DNA of 64,000 nt, from the NCBI GenBank assembly GCA_947627295.1, contig CANQVJ010000003.1:62001-126000 (forward strand), in the 5' to 3' direction. Position numbers and translations under genes: made by a program. Positions 27,828-36,836 of the stretch are shown piece by piece. Position 1 is the stretch's first letter. Each line of letters begins with the position of its first letter. Below the pieces are notes generated by a model, which saw only the letters and a program-made list of their open reading frames with translations, searched no databases and was not told where the DNA came from. This DNA comes from an uncultured Clostridia bacterium (GTDB lineage: Bacteria; Bacillota; Clostridia; TANB77; CAG-508).

Positions 27828-27854
27828 AAGGTCTCAATCTTGAGACCTTCTTTT
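27828..27854 (+). terminator. Rho-independent terminator before rbgA
   Basis: A 9-bp perfect stem (AAGGTCTCA at 27828-27836, TGAGACCTT at 27841-27849), 4-nt loop, then C and TTTT. Confidence 0.8.
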
Positions 27855-27872
27855 CAAAAAGGGAGGAGAAAA

Positions 27873-28755
27873 ATGAACATTAATTGGTATCCAGGACATA
27901 TGGCTAAAACTAAAAAACAAATTACAGAAGACTTAAAATTAGTAGATATAGTAATAGAAATTATAGATGCTAGAATTCCTGTTGCAAGTCAAAACCCTGA
28001 TATAGCAGAAGTTATAAAAGGTAAAAAGAAAATAGTTGTTCTAAATAAATGTGATTTAGCAGATGAAAAGCAAAACCAAAGGTGGGTAAATTATTTCAAA
28101 ACCAAAAATATAACGGCCATTTTAACAAACTCAAATTCAGGAATTGGCATTGATAATTGCATTAAAGAAATAGAGAAAAGCATGGAAGAAGAAAAATCAA
28201 AGCAAGCTCAAAAAGGAAGAGTAGGCAGAAAAATTAGAGCAATGGTTATAGGAATTCCAAATGTTCGGAAAGTCTTCTTTTATCAATAGAATATCTAAAA
28301 AAACAAGTGCAGGAGTTGGAAACAAACCAGGAGTTACAAAACAAAAGCAATGGATAAGAGTAAACGAAATTGTAGAATTATTGGATACTCCAGGCGTATT
28401 GTGGCCAAAATTTGAAAATGACGAAATTGCATTACATTTAGCATACACTGGAACCATTAAAGAAAATGTTTTTGACAGAACAGAAGTTGCATACTACTTA
28501 ACAAAATTCCTATTAGAAAATTATAAAGATAAATTATGCAAAAGATATAAATTAAATGAAAAAGATGTAGACGAAATATTATCACAAGACGAACCGGAAA
28601 ATGTCAACATTTATAATGTCTTTTTGGAAATAGGTAAAAAAAGAGGCTGCATAATATCTGGTGGAAATATAGACGAAGAAAAAACAGCTAAAATTTTATT
28701 AGATGAGTATAAAAATGGAGTACTAGGTAGAATAACCATAGAATGGGTATCATAA
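27873..28755 (+). CDS. rbgA: Ribosome biogenesis GTPase A, needs one +1 frameshift
   Basis: Two frames (27873-28289 and about 28261-28755) give a 293-residue RbgA/YlqF. It is a circularly permuted GTPase: MNINWYPGHMAKTKKQI, G4 NKCDLAD, G1 GIPNVGKSSFINRIS and G3 DTPG. The break is exactly in G1: AAT GTT CGG AAA runs into TAG six codons later, whereas skipping C28266 gives NVGKSSFIN. RbgA acts late in 50S subunit assembly and is often essential, so a dead gene is unlikely. ATG 27873 has GGGAGGAG upstream; the earlier TTG in frame lies in the terminator. Confidence 0.92.
28266..28268 (+). other. +1 frameshift site in rbgA (GTT CGG AAA), within the P-loop
   Basis: Skipping C28266 reads GGA (Gly) as the invariant glycine of N-V-G-K-S. 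The zero frame ends at TAG 28287-28289. Confidence 0.9.
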
Positions 28756-28758
28756 ATA

Positions 28759-28787
28759 TTGACTATTACATAAAAAAGTGATATAAC
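28759..28787 (+). promoter_or_regulatory. SigA-type promoter for the calcium ATPase gene
   Basis: TTGACT (28759-28764), 17-bp spacer, TATAAC (28782-28787), about 20 bp before the ATG at 28809. Confidence 0.6.
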
Positions 28788-28808
28788 TAAGCATGAGGTG
28801 ATTAACCT

Positions 28809-31529
28809 ATGAAATGGTTTAATAAAGAAATTAAAGAAATAGAAAAAGATTTAGAAACAGATATAGAGCAAGGACTTTCAAACGAGGAAGTCCTTAAAAA
28901 AACGCAAAAATTTGGACCAAATGAATTAGAAGCTAAAAAGAAAAAAAGTTTAATTCAAAAATTTATAGCACAATTTAAAGATTTTTCAATTATCATTTTA
29001 ATAATTGCAGCCATAGTTTCTGGAATAGTTGGCGTAACTAATGGAGAAGGAATTACAGATACAATAGTTATAATGATAGTAGTAATAGTAAACGCAATTA
29101 TAGGAGTTTCCCAAGAAAACAAGGCAGAAAAATCATTAGAAGCACTTCAAAAATTAACAGACCATGCATCAAAAGTCATAAGAGAAGGTGCAGTAAAAGT
29201 AGTACCTGCAAAAGAACTCGTACCAGGAGATATAGTTGTTTTAGATACAGGAGATTATATACCAGCAGATTTAAGAATAATTGAAGCTGTAAATTTAAAA
29301 GCACAGGAAGCTTCACTTACAGGTGAATCAGTACCAGTTGAGAAACAAACAAACAAATTAGAATCAGAAGAAGTTGAACTAGGAGATAGAACAAATATGC
29401 TGTTTTCTTCAAGTTTAGTTACATATGGTAGAGGAAAAGGCATAGTTGTTGAAACAGGGATGAATACAGAGGTAGGAAAAATAGCAGGAATGATAAATGC
29501 AGTAGAAGACCAAGAAACACCTCTTCAAACAAAACTAAACAAACTTGGAAAAACATTGGGAATAGTAGCAATTATAGTATGCATAATAATTTTCGCAATA
29601 GGAATTATACAGGGTAAAGAAATACTTTCAATGTTCATGACTGCAGTAAGTTTAGCTGTTGCAGCAATACCAGAGGGTTTAGTTGCAGTATCAACAATAG
29701 TTTTGGCAATAGGTGTTCAAAAAATGGTAAAAAAACATGCAATTGTAAAAAAATTGCCTTCTGTTGAAACCTTAGGTAGTGCTACAGTAATTTGTTCAGA
29801 TAAAACAGGAACATTAACACAAAATAAAATGACAGTAGAAAAAATATATATCAATGGTAAAACTTCACCAGTTGAAGAAATGAAAAATTTCTCTAAAAAC
29901 GAAGATATGCAAAAATTAATATATGCAAATATGTTATGCAATGATACAAAAGTTGGAGAAAGTGGAGAACTTACAGGTGACCCAACAGAAACAGCTCTAA
30001 TTGATATGGGAAGAAATTTAGGCGTAAATGTAGATGAAATATTAAAAATAAATCGTATAGAAGAAATCCCATTTGATTCTGATAGAAAATTAATGACAGT
30101 AGTAAATGAAGTGCAGGGAAAATATATTGTATATACAAAAGGCGGGGTCGATGAGTTGCTTGCAAGATGCAATTCATACTTGCTAAATAATGAACTAAAA
30201 ACAGATTTGAAAAATTATGAAAAAACTATAAAAGAGCAAAATGAAGAAATGGCAAAAGAGGCATTAAGAGTATTAGCATGTGCATATAAAGAAATCGACC
30301 ACAAGCCAACTAAAGAAGAAATGGAAAACATGGAAAATGACCTTACATTTGTTGGTATGATTGGTATGATAGACCCACCAAGAGAAGAAGCTAAAATGGC
30401 TGTTCAAAAATGTAAAACAGCTGGAATAAAAACAGTAATGATTACAGGGGACCACAAAATTACAGCAACAGCAATAGCAAAATCCTTAGGAATATTAGAA
30501 GATGAAAGCGAAGCTCTAACAGGTAGTGAATTTGAAAAAATGAGTGATAAAGAGTTAGAGAAAAATATAAGAAAATATAGTGTATATGCAAGAGTTTCGC
30601 CAGAACACAAAGTTAGAATAGTTAGTGCATGGCAAAAAAATGGAGAAATTGTTGCAATGACAGGAGATGGGGTAAACGATAGCCCAGCGCTAAAAAAATC
30701 CGACATTGGTTGTGCAATGGGAGTAGTTGGAACAGATGTTGCAAAAGAAGCAGCAGATGTAATATTAACAGACGACAATTTTGCAACAATAGTTTCAGCA
30801 GTTGAAGAAGGAAGAAGAATATATGACAATATTTTAAAAGTAATACAATTTTTGCTATCAAGCAATATTGGTGAAATAATAGTTTTATTTTTAGCAACAC
30901 TTTTAACACCATTTTTTGCTAAATGGTTTGGAATTGGAAACATAACACATATTGAAATATTATTACCAATACATATTTTATGGATTAATTTAATTACAGA
31001 TTCACTTCCTGCTTTAGCATTGGCATTTGACCCAGCAGAAGAGGGAATAATGAATAGAAAACCAATGAAACCAAAACAGGGTGTGTTTACAAAATCGAAT
31101 ACATGGAGAATAGTATATCAAGGAGTAATGATTGGTTTACTTACACTTGCAGCATTTATGGTAGGTTTAGCTACAACAAAAGCTCCAATTGAAGGATTAT
31201 CTTTAGATGATAGTAAAATAAAAGTAGGCCAAACAATGGCATTTGCAACACTTGCTCTTTCAGAATTAGTACATGTATTTAATATTAGAAATAATGTTAA
31301 ATCTATATTTAAAACAAAAGTATTTAATAATGGAAAATTGATATTAGCAGTAGGGGTATCAGCATTACTAATGTTAGTAGTATTGTTAATACCAGCATTA
31401 AGAGGTGTTTTCGATGTTGCCATATTGCCTAAATCAAATACTTTAGAATTAATATTACTCATAGTTTCACCACTTATTATTGTAGAAATATTTAAATTAT
31501 TGAAAATAAATAATATAAAAAGTGAATAA
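28809..31529 (+). CDS. Calcium-translocating P-type ATPase (P2 type)
   Basis: 906 residues with all P-type landmarks: actuator loop SLTGESVPV (about 170), PEGL in helix 4 (AAIPEGLVAV), phosphorylation site SDKTGTLTQN (Asp about 330), nucleotide-domain KGGVDELL, hinge MTGDGVNDSPALKKSDIG (about 615-635), and the C-terminal cation-ATPase domain with NLITDSLPALALAFDP. The N-terminal cation-ATPase domain and ten helices match SERCA-like bacterial Ca2+ pumps such as LMCA1/PacL. Ca2+ export is likely, but the exact ion is inferred. Confidence 0.92.
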   Translation: MKWFNKEIKEIEKDLETDIEQGLSNEEVLKKTQKFGPNELEAKKKKSLIQKFIAQFKDFSIIILIIAAIVSGIVGVTNGEGITDTIVIMIVVIVNAIIGVSQENKAEKSLEALQKLTDHASKVIREGAVKVVPAKELVPGDIVVLDTGDYIPADLRIIEAVNLKAQEASLTGESVPVEKQTNKLESEEVELGDRTNMLFSSSLVTYGRGKGIVVETGMNTEVGKIAGMINAVEDQETPLQTKLNKLGKTLGIVAIIVCIIIFAIGIIQGKEILSMFMTAVSLAVAAIPEGLVAVSTIVLAIGVQKMVKKHAIVKKLPSVETLGSATVICSDKTGTLTQNKMTVEKIYINGKTSPVEEMKNFSKNEDMQKLIYANMLCNDTKVGESGELTGDPTETALIDMGRNLGVNVDEILKINRIEEIPFDSDRKLMTVVNEVQGKYIVYTKGGVDELLARCNSYLLNNELKTDLKNYEKTIKEQNEEMAKEALRVLACAYKEIDHKPTKEEMENMENDLTFVGMIGMIDPPREEAKMAVQKCKTAGIKTVMITGDHKITATAIAKSLGILEDESEALTGSEFEKMSDKELEKNIRKYSVYARVSPEHKVRIVSAWQKNGEIVAMTGDGVNDSPALKKSDIGCAMGVVGTDVAKEAADVILTDDNFATIVSAVEEGRRIYDNILKVIQFLLSSNIGEIIVLFLATLLTPFFAKWFGIGNITHIEILLPIHILWINLITDSLPALALAFDPAEEGIMNRKPMKPKQGVFTKSNTWRIVYQGVMIGLLTLAAFMVGLATTKAPIEGLSLDDSKIKVGQTMAFATLALSELVHVFNIRNNVKSIFKTKVFNNGKLILAVGVSALLMLVVLLIPALRGVFDVAILPKSNTLELILLIVSPLIIVEIFKLLKINNIKSE

Positions 31530-31614
31530 AATAAAAAAATTCACATAAAGTCTTTAAAAAAATCGAAAAATGTTATATAATAAGAAAAAAGTTGAAATAA
31601 TAGAGGGAGTAAAA

Positions 31615-32679
31615 ATGAGGTGGACGCGTGTTTTAGCTACTAAAGAACAAGAAGTAAACACTAGTGAAAAAGCACTTATAAGAAATCCAGAAGCACAAGA
31701 TAGTCCAAAAAAATCAAGGGGATTTTTTCGAAACATAATAAACAAATTTAAAAAATCGAATAAAAACATACCTGAGCAACATGCAAGTTTTTACCATATA
31801 GAAGAAAATAAAAAAAGTAAAATGGTTATAGTAATAACAACTGTATTAGTGGTTATGGTAATAATTGTAGGAACAGTTATGCTTATTTCTCAAAATATAA
31901 AAAAGGCTGAGGAAGAAGAAGCTAAAAGAATAGAAATTCAAAAACAAAGAGAAGAAGAAATTGCAAGAATTGAAGAAGAGGAAGCAAGAAAAGAAGCTGA
32001 AAGACAAGCAAAATTACCTAAACTAACAGAAGAGGGAATTGCCAATATGGAAAACATTTATCACTCTGATAAAAAAAGAGTTTTCCTAACATTTGATGAC
32101 GGACCTTCAAAAAATACAGAGCCAATATTAAATATACTACAACAAGAGGGAATAAAAGCTACATTTTTTGAATTAGGAATAAATGTAGAAGCAAAGCCTG
32201 AAATGGTAAAAAGAGCATATGATGAAGGACATTATATAGCTAGTCATGGATATTCGCATGTATATTCAAAAATTTATACATCAACTCAAACAGTGTTAGA
32301 AGAATATAATCAATGTATACAAGCAATACGCAATGCAATAGGAGAATCAGAATATGATCCACATTTGTTCCGTTTTCCAGGGGGATTGCCTGGCGGACCA
32401 TATGCAGATTTAAAAAAAGAAGCTGAGCAATTGTTATTACAAAACAATATTTTAAACATAGATTGGAACGCACTATCTGGAGATGCAGAAGGAAACAATT
32501 TACCAGTTGAAAAGTTAATGGCAAGAACGGACGGCTCAGTAGGAACTAAAAATAGTGTTGTACTATTAATGCATGATTCACAAGCAAAAACAACTACTGT
32601 TGAAGCATTACCACAAATAATAGCATACTTTAGAGATAGGGGATATGAGTTTGTGAATTTCTACGAAATAATCAAATAA
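31615..32679 (+). CDS. Membrane-anchored polysaccharide deacetylase (NodB domain)
   Basis: 354 residues from ATG 31615 (GAGGGAG upstream). A long cytoplasmic start, one helix (about 68-92), a Glu/Arg-rich coiled-coil stalk, then a NodB domain: motif 1 FLTFDDGPS (about residue 158), motif 2 HxxxH in ASHGYSH (about 209), motif 3 LFRFPGG, and the C-terminal VVLLMHDS. These residues bind the metal and catalyse N- or O-deacetylation of cell-wall glycans. Peptidoglycan is the probable substrate. Confidence 0.88.
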   Translation: MRWTRVLATKEQEVNTSEKALIRNPEAQDSPKKSRGFFRNIINKFKKSNKNIPEQHASFYHIEENKKSKMVIVITTVLVVMVIIVGTVMLISQNIKKAEEEEAKRIEIQKQREEEIARIEEEEARKEAERQAKLPKLTEEGIANMENIYHSDKKRVFLTFDDGPSKNTEPILNILQQEGIKATFFELGINVEAKPEMVKRAYDEGHYIASHGYSHVYSKIYTSTQTVLEEYNQCIQAIRNAIGESEYDPHLFRFPGGLPGGPYADLKKEAEQLLLQNNILNIDWNALSGDAEGNNLPVEKLMARTDGSVGTKNSVVLLMHDSQAKTTTVEALPQIIAYFRDRGYEFVNFYEIIK

Positions 32680-32697
32680 CAGAAAGGAGAGAGCAAC

Positions 32698-35019
32698 TTG
32701 GCGAAAAGAAAGCAACCTAAGGATGTTATAAAAGAAAAATTAGATTATTTGGGGTTGGATTTAGACAAAATACCAAAACAACTAAAAGAATTTTTACCTC
32801 TAAATTTTATGGTAGTAAAAGGAATTGATGAGTCTCAATATAAAGAATACAGATATATTCCTTTAAAAGATATACAAATACTTTTATCCCCAACACATAG
32901 AATGGATAGTATAGATAGAAAATATAAAAGAGCAAGACCAATAGCAGACTATCTAGATAATAAAAGTGAGAGAAATGTAGTTCATCATGCTACTTTCTTA
33001 AGGATGTTGCAAGATGTAAACATTAAAGATATAGAAAAAATAGAAGAAGAACAAAAACAACTTAATAAAAAAATACCTTTCAAAATTAAGTATGAAGGAA
33101 ACTATTTATGGCAAATATACTATTCAGAAACTACAGATAGATATTTTATGATAGTTCCAACAGAAGATTCAGATTATTCAACATTTTTCTATCTACTAAA
33201 AAAACAGTTAGAAAATAGGCGTACAGGAAAAATATTTGTACCAATAAGAAATGCAAATTATTCAAGTAAATATTTAAAGAGAAGACAATTTGAAGATTTA
33301 GAAAATTATCTATGGATATTTACAAATGATTGGGCTTTAATCTATGAAGTATATGATAGGCTTGGAAATATGTCCATACAAATAATTGGAGAAACACAAG
33401 TTTATGAAAAAATAAGAAGTCCATATCGTATTAAATTGGCAAGTAAGGAAGAAGCGGTTAAGTTCTATAGATTATTAAGAGCAATGTTTATACTTCAAAC
33501 AGAGCTTCCTAATTTTTATAAATTTAGAACAAACATAAACAGAACAGGTGGAATTGAATTCTATTATGAAAAACAATTAATAGAATATGAAACAATCGCA
33601 AAATTTATTAATGATGAATATCTAAAAGTAATTCATAACAAGCAAGATACAACTAAATTAATAAAAAAATACAAAGAAATGTATAAAAAACTAAGAAGTG
33701 AGGGAACAGCACTTGAATTAGAATATTTAACAAAGGAAAGACAAATATCTACCTTCTTAGAGTGTAAAAAAACCTTTTTTGGTAAAGTAAAATATTATTT
33801 CAAATATAGCAAAAAAAGGTCAATGAAAAGAGAAAAGGAAAAGCAAGCAGAGCAAAACTTAAGCAATGCTTTAAACACTACATCAAGCAATAAAATAAAG
33901 AAATCTAGCAAAGTAAAAAGATATACAAAAGTAATAATAAAAGAAAATTATACACTTGATGATTTAATAAAAATATGCAGAGAATATGAAAAAATAGAAA
34001 ATGAAATGAAAAATCTACTTATGGACATAAATGCAATGAAACTTAAAAACAAAAACATGAGAAAGAAAATTGAAAATGCAACAGCATTTATTGCAGAAAT
34101 TGATCAACACAAAAAGAGTATATTTGAATTTTGGAAATACAGCAATAAAGATGAAGTTGCTCAGCTTGCTGAAGGTGAAGCAGAAGAAGTAAACATCATA
34201 AAGAAAGTTAAAAAAGCTTTTGATTATGAACAAGATATTGAAAAGTTTGGGGAAGACCTAGATAATATTCAAAGAAAAGTTCTAACAAAAGATGATATGG
34301 ATAACATATTTATTGCTACAACTACACAATATGGTATTTTAAATAAAATAAAAAGCAATAGGGTATTACCAAAAGATGTTGAAGCAAGTTTAAAACAAAT
34401 AAAAATAGAGCAAAAGCAAAGTGATAGATATTCTCAAGAAGAAGACTTCGATATTTTTGGAAGTAGGGCAGAAACCAAAATTAGAGAAATAAAAAGCAGA
34501 AGCCATAGAGAAAATCCAAAAGATAAATTCAAAATACTTGAAGTCAACAAGAATAGTAAGCAAATAGGTTACAAACTAGCATTGGAAAGAGTTATTGAAA
34601 GTATTAATAGAGCTATCAATAAAGTACATATACCAGATGACATTATAGCATATAAGGCAGTTGCAAGTGGAAAGATAAGAGATGACGAAATTAATATTTT
34701 CAATCTAAATCCTGAAGAAGAACTACAAAAAGCATTTGAAGAACATAAATCAAAAATAACATTATATAAAATCCACTTGAAAAAAGGTTCTCATGCAATA
34801 GGATTTACAAATAGCATATTCTATGATAACACACATAAAACTTTACCAAAAGGTATGGATTTAGACCCAAGAATAATAGTAGATACTTCAAAATTAGATT
34901 TAGAAGAAACAGATACTGACGGATTCAAAATGATTAAATTTGAAAATGAAAAAAACGATTTCGGAGCAGTTGCAATCCGCACAGTAAATGTAATAGAACT
35001 ATCAGAACCAGAAGAGTAA
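32698..35019 (+). CDS. Large cytoplasmic charged coiled-coil protein, unknown
   Basis: 773 residues, Lys/Glu-rich. The TTG start has AGAAAGGAGAG upstream, 18 bp after the deacetylase. No membrane segment. The N-terminal third has aromatic-rich beta-type sequence (PFKIKYEGNYLWQIYYSETTDRYFMIVP; FRTNINRTGGIEFYYEKQLIEYE). Residues about 310-560 are mostly helical coiled coil, and the C-terminus returns to a globular part (ITLYKIHLKKGSHAIGFTNS). I do not recognise the family. Co-transcription with the deacetylase is likely. Possibly a structural or scaffolding protein, but this is only a guess from composition. Confidence 0.5.
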   Translation: MAKRKQPKDVIKEKLDYLGLDLDKIPKQLKEFLPLNFMVVKGIDESQYKEYRYIPLKDIQILLSPTHRMDSIDRKYKRARPIADYLDNKSERNVVHHATFLRMLQDVNIKDIEKIEEEQKQLNKKIPFKIKYEGNYLWQIYYSETTDRYFMIVPTEDSDYSTFFYLLKKQLENRRTGKIFVPIRNANYSSKYLKRRQFEDLENYLWIFTNDWALIYEVYDRLGNMSIQIIGETQVYEKIRSPYRIKLASKEEAVKFYRLLRAMFILQTELPNFYKFRTNINRTGGIEFYYEKQLIEYETIAKFINDEYLKVIHNKQDTTKLIKKYKEMYKKLRSEGTALELEYLTKERQISTFLECKKTFFGKVKYYFKYSKKRSMKREKEKQAEQNLSNALNTTSSNKIKKSSKVKRYTKVIIKENYTLDDLIKICREYEKIENEMKNLLMDINAMKLKNKNMRKKIENATAFIAEIDQHKKSIFEFWKYSNKDEVAQLAEGEAEEVNIIKKVKKAFDYEQDIEKFGEDLDNIQRKVLTKDDMDNIFIATTTQYGILNKIKSNRVLPKDVEASLKQIKIEQKQSDRYSQEEDFDIFGSRAETKIREIKSRSHRENPKDKFKILEVNKNSKQIGYKLALERVIESINRAINKVHIPDDIIAYKAVASGKIRDDEINIFNLNPEEELQKAFEEHKSKITLYKIHLKKGSHAIGFTNSIFYDNTHKTLPKGMDLDPRIIVDTSKLDLEETDTDGFKMIKFENEKNDFGAVAIRTVNVIELSEPEE

Positions 35020-35022
35020 ATT

Positions 35023-35052
35023 AAAAGAGCAATTTGTTTAAATTGCTCTTTT
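35023..35052. terminator. Bidirectional terminator between convergent genes
   Basis: A perfect 13-bp stem (35023-35035, AAAAGAGCAATTT; 35040-35052) with a GTTT loop. T-tracts face both directions; the right foot overlaps the stop of the PMT gene. Confidence 0.87.
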
Positions 35053-36700
35053 ACCATATCCAAGTTGAAAGCCATTTTAAAGAATTTGAGTATTCGTAAG
35101 TTATTGGCAAACCACTGTATATTGGATAGAATAATCCAAATACAATAAGTGCTCCTACTACTAAAATATACATTGGAATATTGGAATGTATTTTTTCGCA
35201 AAACCATTTCATAAATGCTACAATACAAAGTATTGCAAAAGGTAAAACAGGAAAATAATGATATAAAAACATTATTCTTTTAATAGCTGCAAATGGCAAA
35301 TATGAACATAGTATAACTATAATTAAAAACCAATATTCAAACTTTCTATTGCGTATTAAAACAAACAACATACATGGAATTGATACCCAGAATATTAATG
35401 GATTTCCAAGTAATGCAATTCTAGTAATTAAATTGTCCGGAGTAGACCCCGTCCAAAATAGAAGAGAATTTGTAGTCATAGGCCAAGTGTACCACTTAGA
35501 AGTATATGGGTGAGTCGCCTTTAAATCATTGTGATAATTAAACATCGATTTTTGCCAATTAATAAAGCCGTTGAAATCTTTAATTTTTCCATTAATGAAA
35601 AATGGAATAAATGATAATACATATATTGTAATAGGTATTATTATAAAGAATACAATACAACATAATATAATTATTGTGTGTTGTTTAGTCCATTTTTTCT
35701 TTTTTACAACTTCCATAATTAAGCTTACAAAAAATACTACTGCTAAGCCTAGTGCCGAAAAGGCCGATGACCATTTTATTGCTAAAGTTACGCTCATGCA
35801 AATACCTGATAAAAATAGGTAGAGCAGTCGCTTTCTAAGAGGTTTATCCACTGAAAGAATATATTTATACATAAACACAAACTCAAGTAAAATAAATAAA
35901 ACTAAATAGCTGTCAACCGTGCCAATTCGAGTTTGAACAAAATGCATTCCGTCAAGAGCAATAAGTGCTGCTGCAAGAAGTCCATACCTAGATCTTTTAA
36001 ATAATAATTTTCCTAATATAAACATTGCAGGAATCATTAAAATTCCAGCTAAATTTCCAAATAATCTATAAGCAAAAGGTGTCATTCCCATAATTGAAAT
36101 AGGAATTGACATTATTAGTTTTCCAAGGGGTGGGTGGGTCCATTCGTATGCATCCATATTATGCAAATGTTCATATGCTGTACGAGTAAAATATATTTCA
36201 TCAAAATATGTTGTATTCATATATGAAACATATTCAGGCACTGTGTTTTGCTCGTCTACAAGTAATGAAGATTTTTTGTTTGTACCTTCTGCTTTTATTA
36301 AATTTTCATTAGAGTCATAAATTCCAATTTCGCCTAAATAAATATTAGGGTTCTGAGATTCTATTTTTATATACTGATAAAGATTTTCTTTAATAAGATC
36401 TTGTTTTTTCCACGCAAATACTTTGTCACATTTTACTGCTATCAAGCTAGAATAATTTATATTATCGGCAGAAAATGCAATTGTATAATTGCCAAATTTA
36501 CATCCTGAATAAATTAAGGCATAAGATAATTTAGTAGGTTTATCTAATTTTATTACAACAGATTCCCTACTTGTTTTTGCTTCCCAAAAAGTTTGAGGAT
36601 TTGTTAAACTTCCTAAATTTATAAAAGATACTATTGTATATACTAACATGATTAATAATAATACAGCAATATCTTTCCTTTCTTTCAATTTTTTTATCAT
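35051..36700 (-). CDS. PMT-family dolichyl/polyprenyl-phosphate-mannose protein mannosyltransferase-like protein
   Basis: 549 residues, polytopic. After the first helix there is an inserted soluble region (about 35-135: ESVVIKLDKPTKLSYALIYSG... YIKIESQNPNIYLGEIGIYD) with discoidin-like beta-sandwich character. Then comes the PMT catalytic loop YFDEIYFTRTAYEHLHNMDAYEWTHPPLGKL, with the acidic DE pair and HPPLGK typical of GT39. About ten helices follow, including RRIMFLYHYFPVLPF (PMT 4TM). It would transfer a sugar from a polyprenyl carrier to an exported acceptor. Acceptor unknown. Confidence 0.85.
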   Translation of the reverse strand: MIKKLKERKDIAVLLLIMLVYTIVSFINLGSLTNPQTFWEAKTSRESVVIKLDKPTKLSYALIYSGCKFGNYTIAFSADNINYSSLIAVKCDKVFAWKKQDLIKENLYQYIKIESQNPNIYLGEIGIYDSNENLIKAEGTNKKSSLLVDEQNTVPEYVSYMNTTYFDEIYFTRTAYEHLHNMDAYEWTHPPLGKLIMSIPISIMGMTPFAYRLFGNLAGILMIPAMFILGKLLFKRSRYGLLAAALIALDGMHFVQTRIGTVDSYLVLFILLEFVFMYKYILSVDKPLRKRLLYLFLSGICMSVTLAIKWSSAFSALGLAVVFFVSLIMEVVKKKKWTKQHTIIILCCIVFFIIIPITIYVLSFIPFFINGKIKDFNGFINWQKSMFNYHNDLKATHPYTSKWYTWPMTTNSLLFWTGSTPDNLITRIALLGNPLIFWVSIPCMLFVLIRNRKFEYWFLIIVILCSYLPFAAIKRIMFLYHYFPVLPFAILCIVAFMKWFCEKIHSNIPMYILVVGALIVFGLFYPIYSGLPITYEYSNSLKWLSTWIW

Positions 36701-36784
36701 AAAGTGCCTCCGTTAGATACTATGATTATATTTGTAGATTTGACTATAAATATTTTAACATAATAAAAAAATAAAAACAATATA

Positions 36785-36813
36785 TTGTCACATAAAAATA
36801 TATATGTTAAAAT
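36785..36813 (+). promoter_or_regulatory. SigA-type promoter of the kinase-phosphatase fusion gene
   Basis: TTGTCA (36785-36790), 17-bp spacer, TAAAAT (36808-36813), 24 bp before ATG 36837. Confidence 0.6.
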
Positions 36814-36836
36814 TAGTTTGTAAAGGAGTGTTGAAT

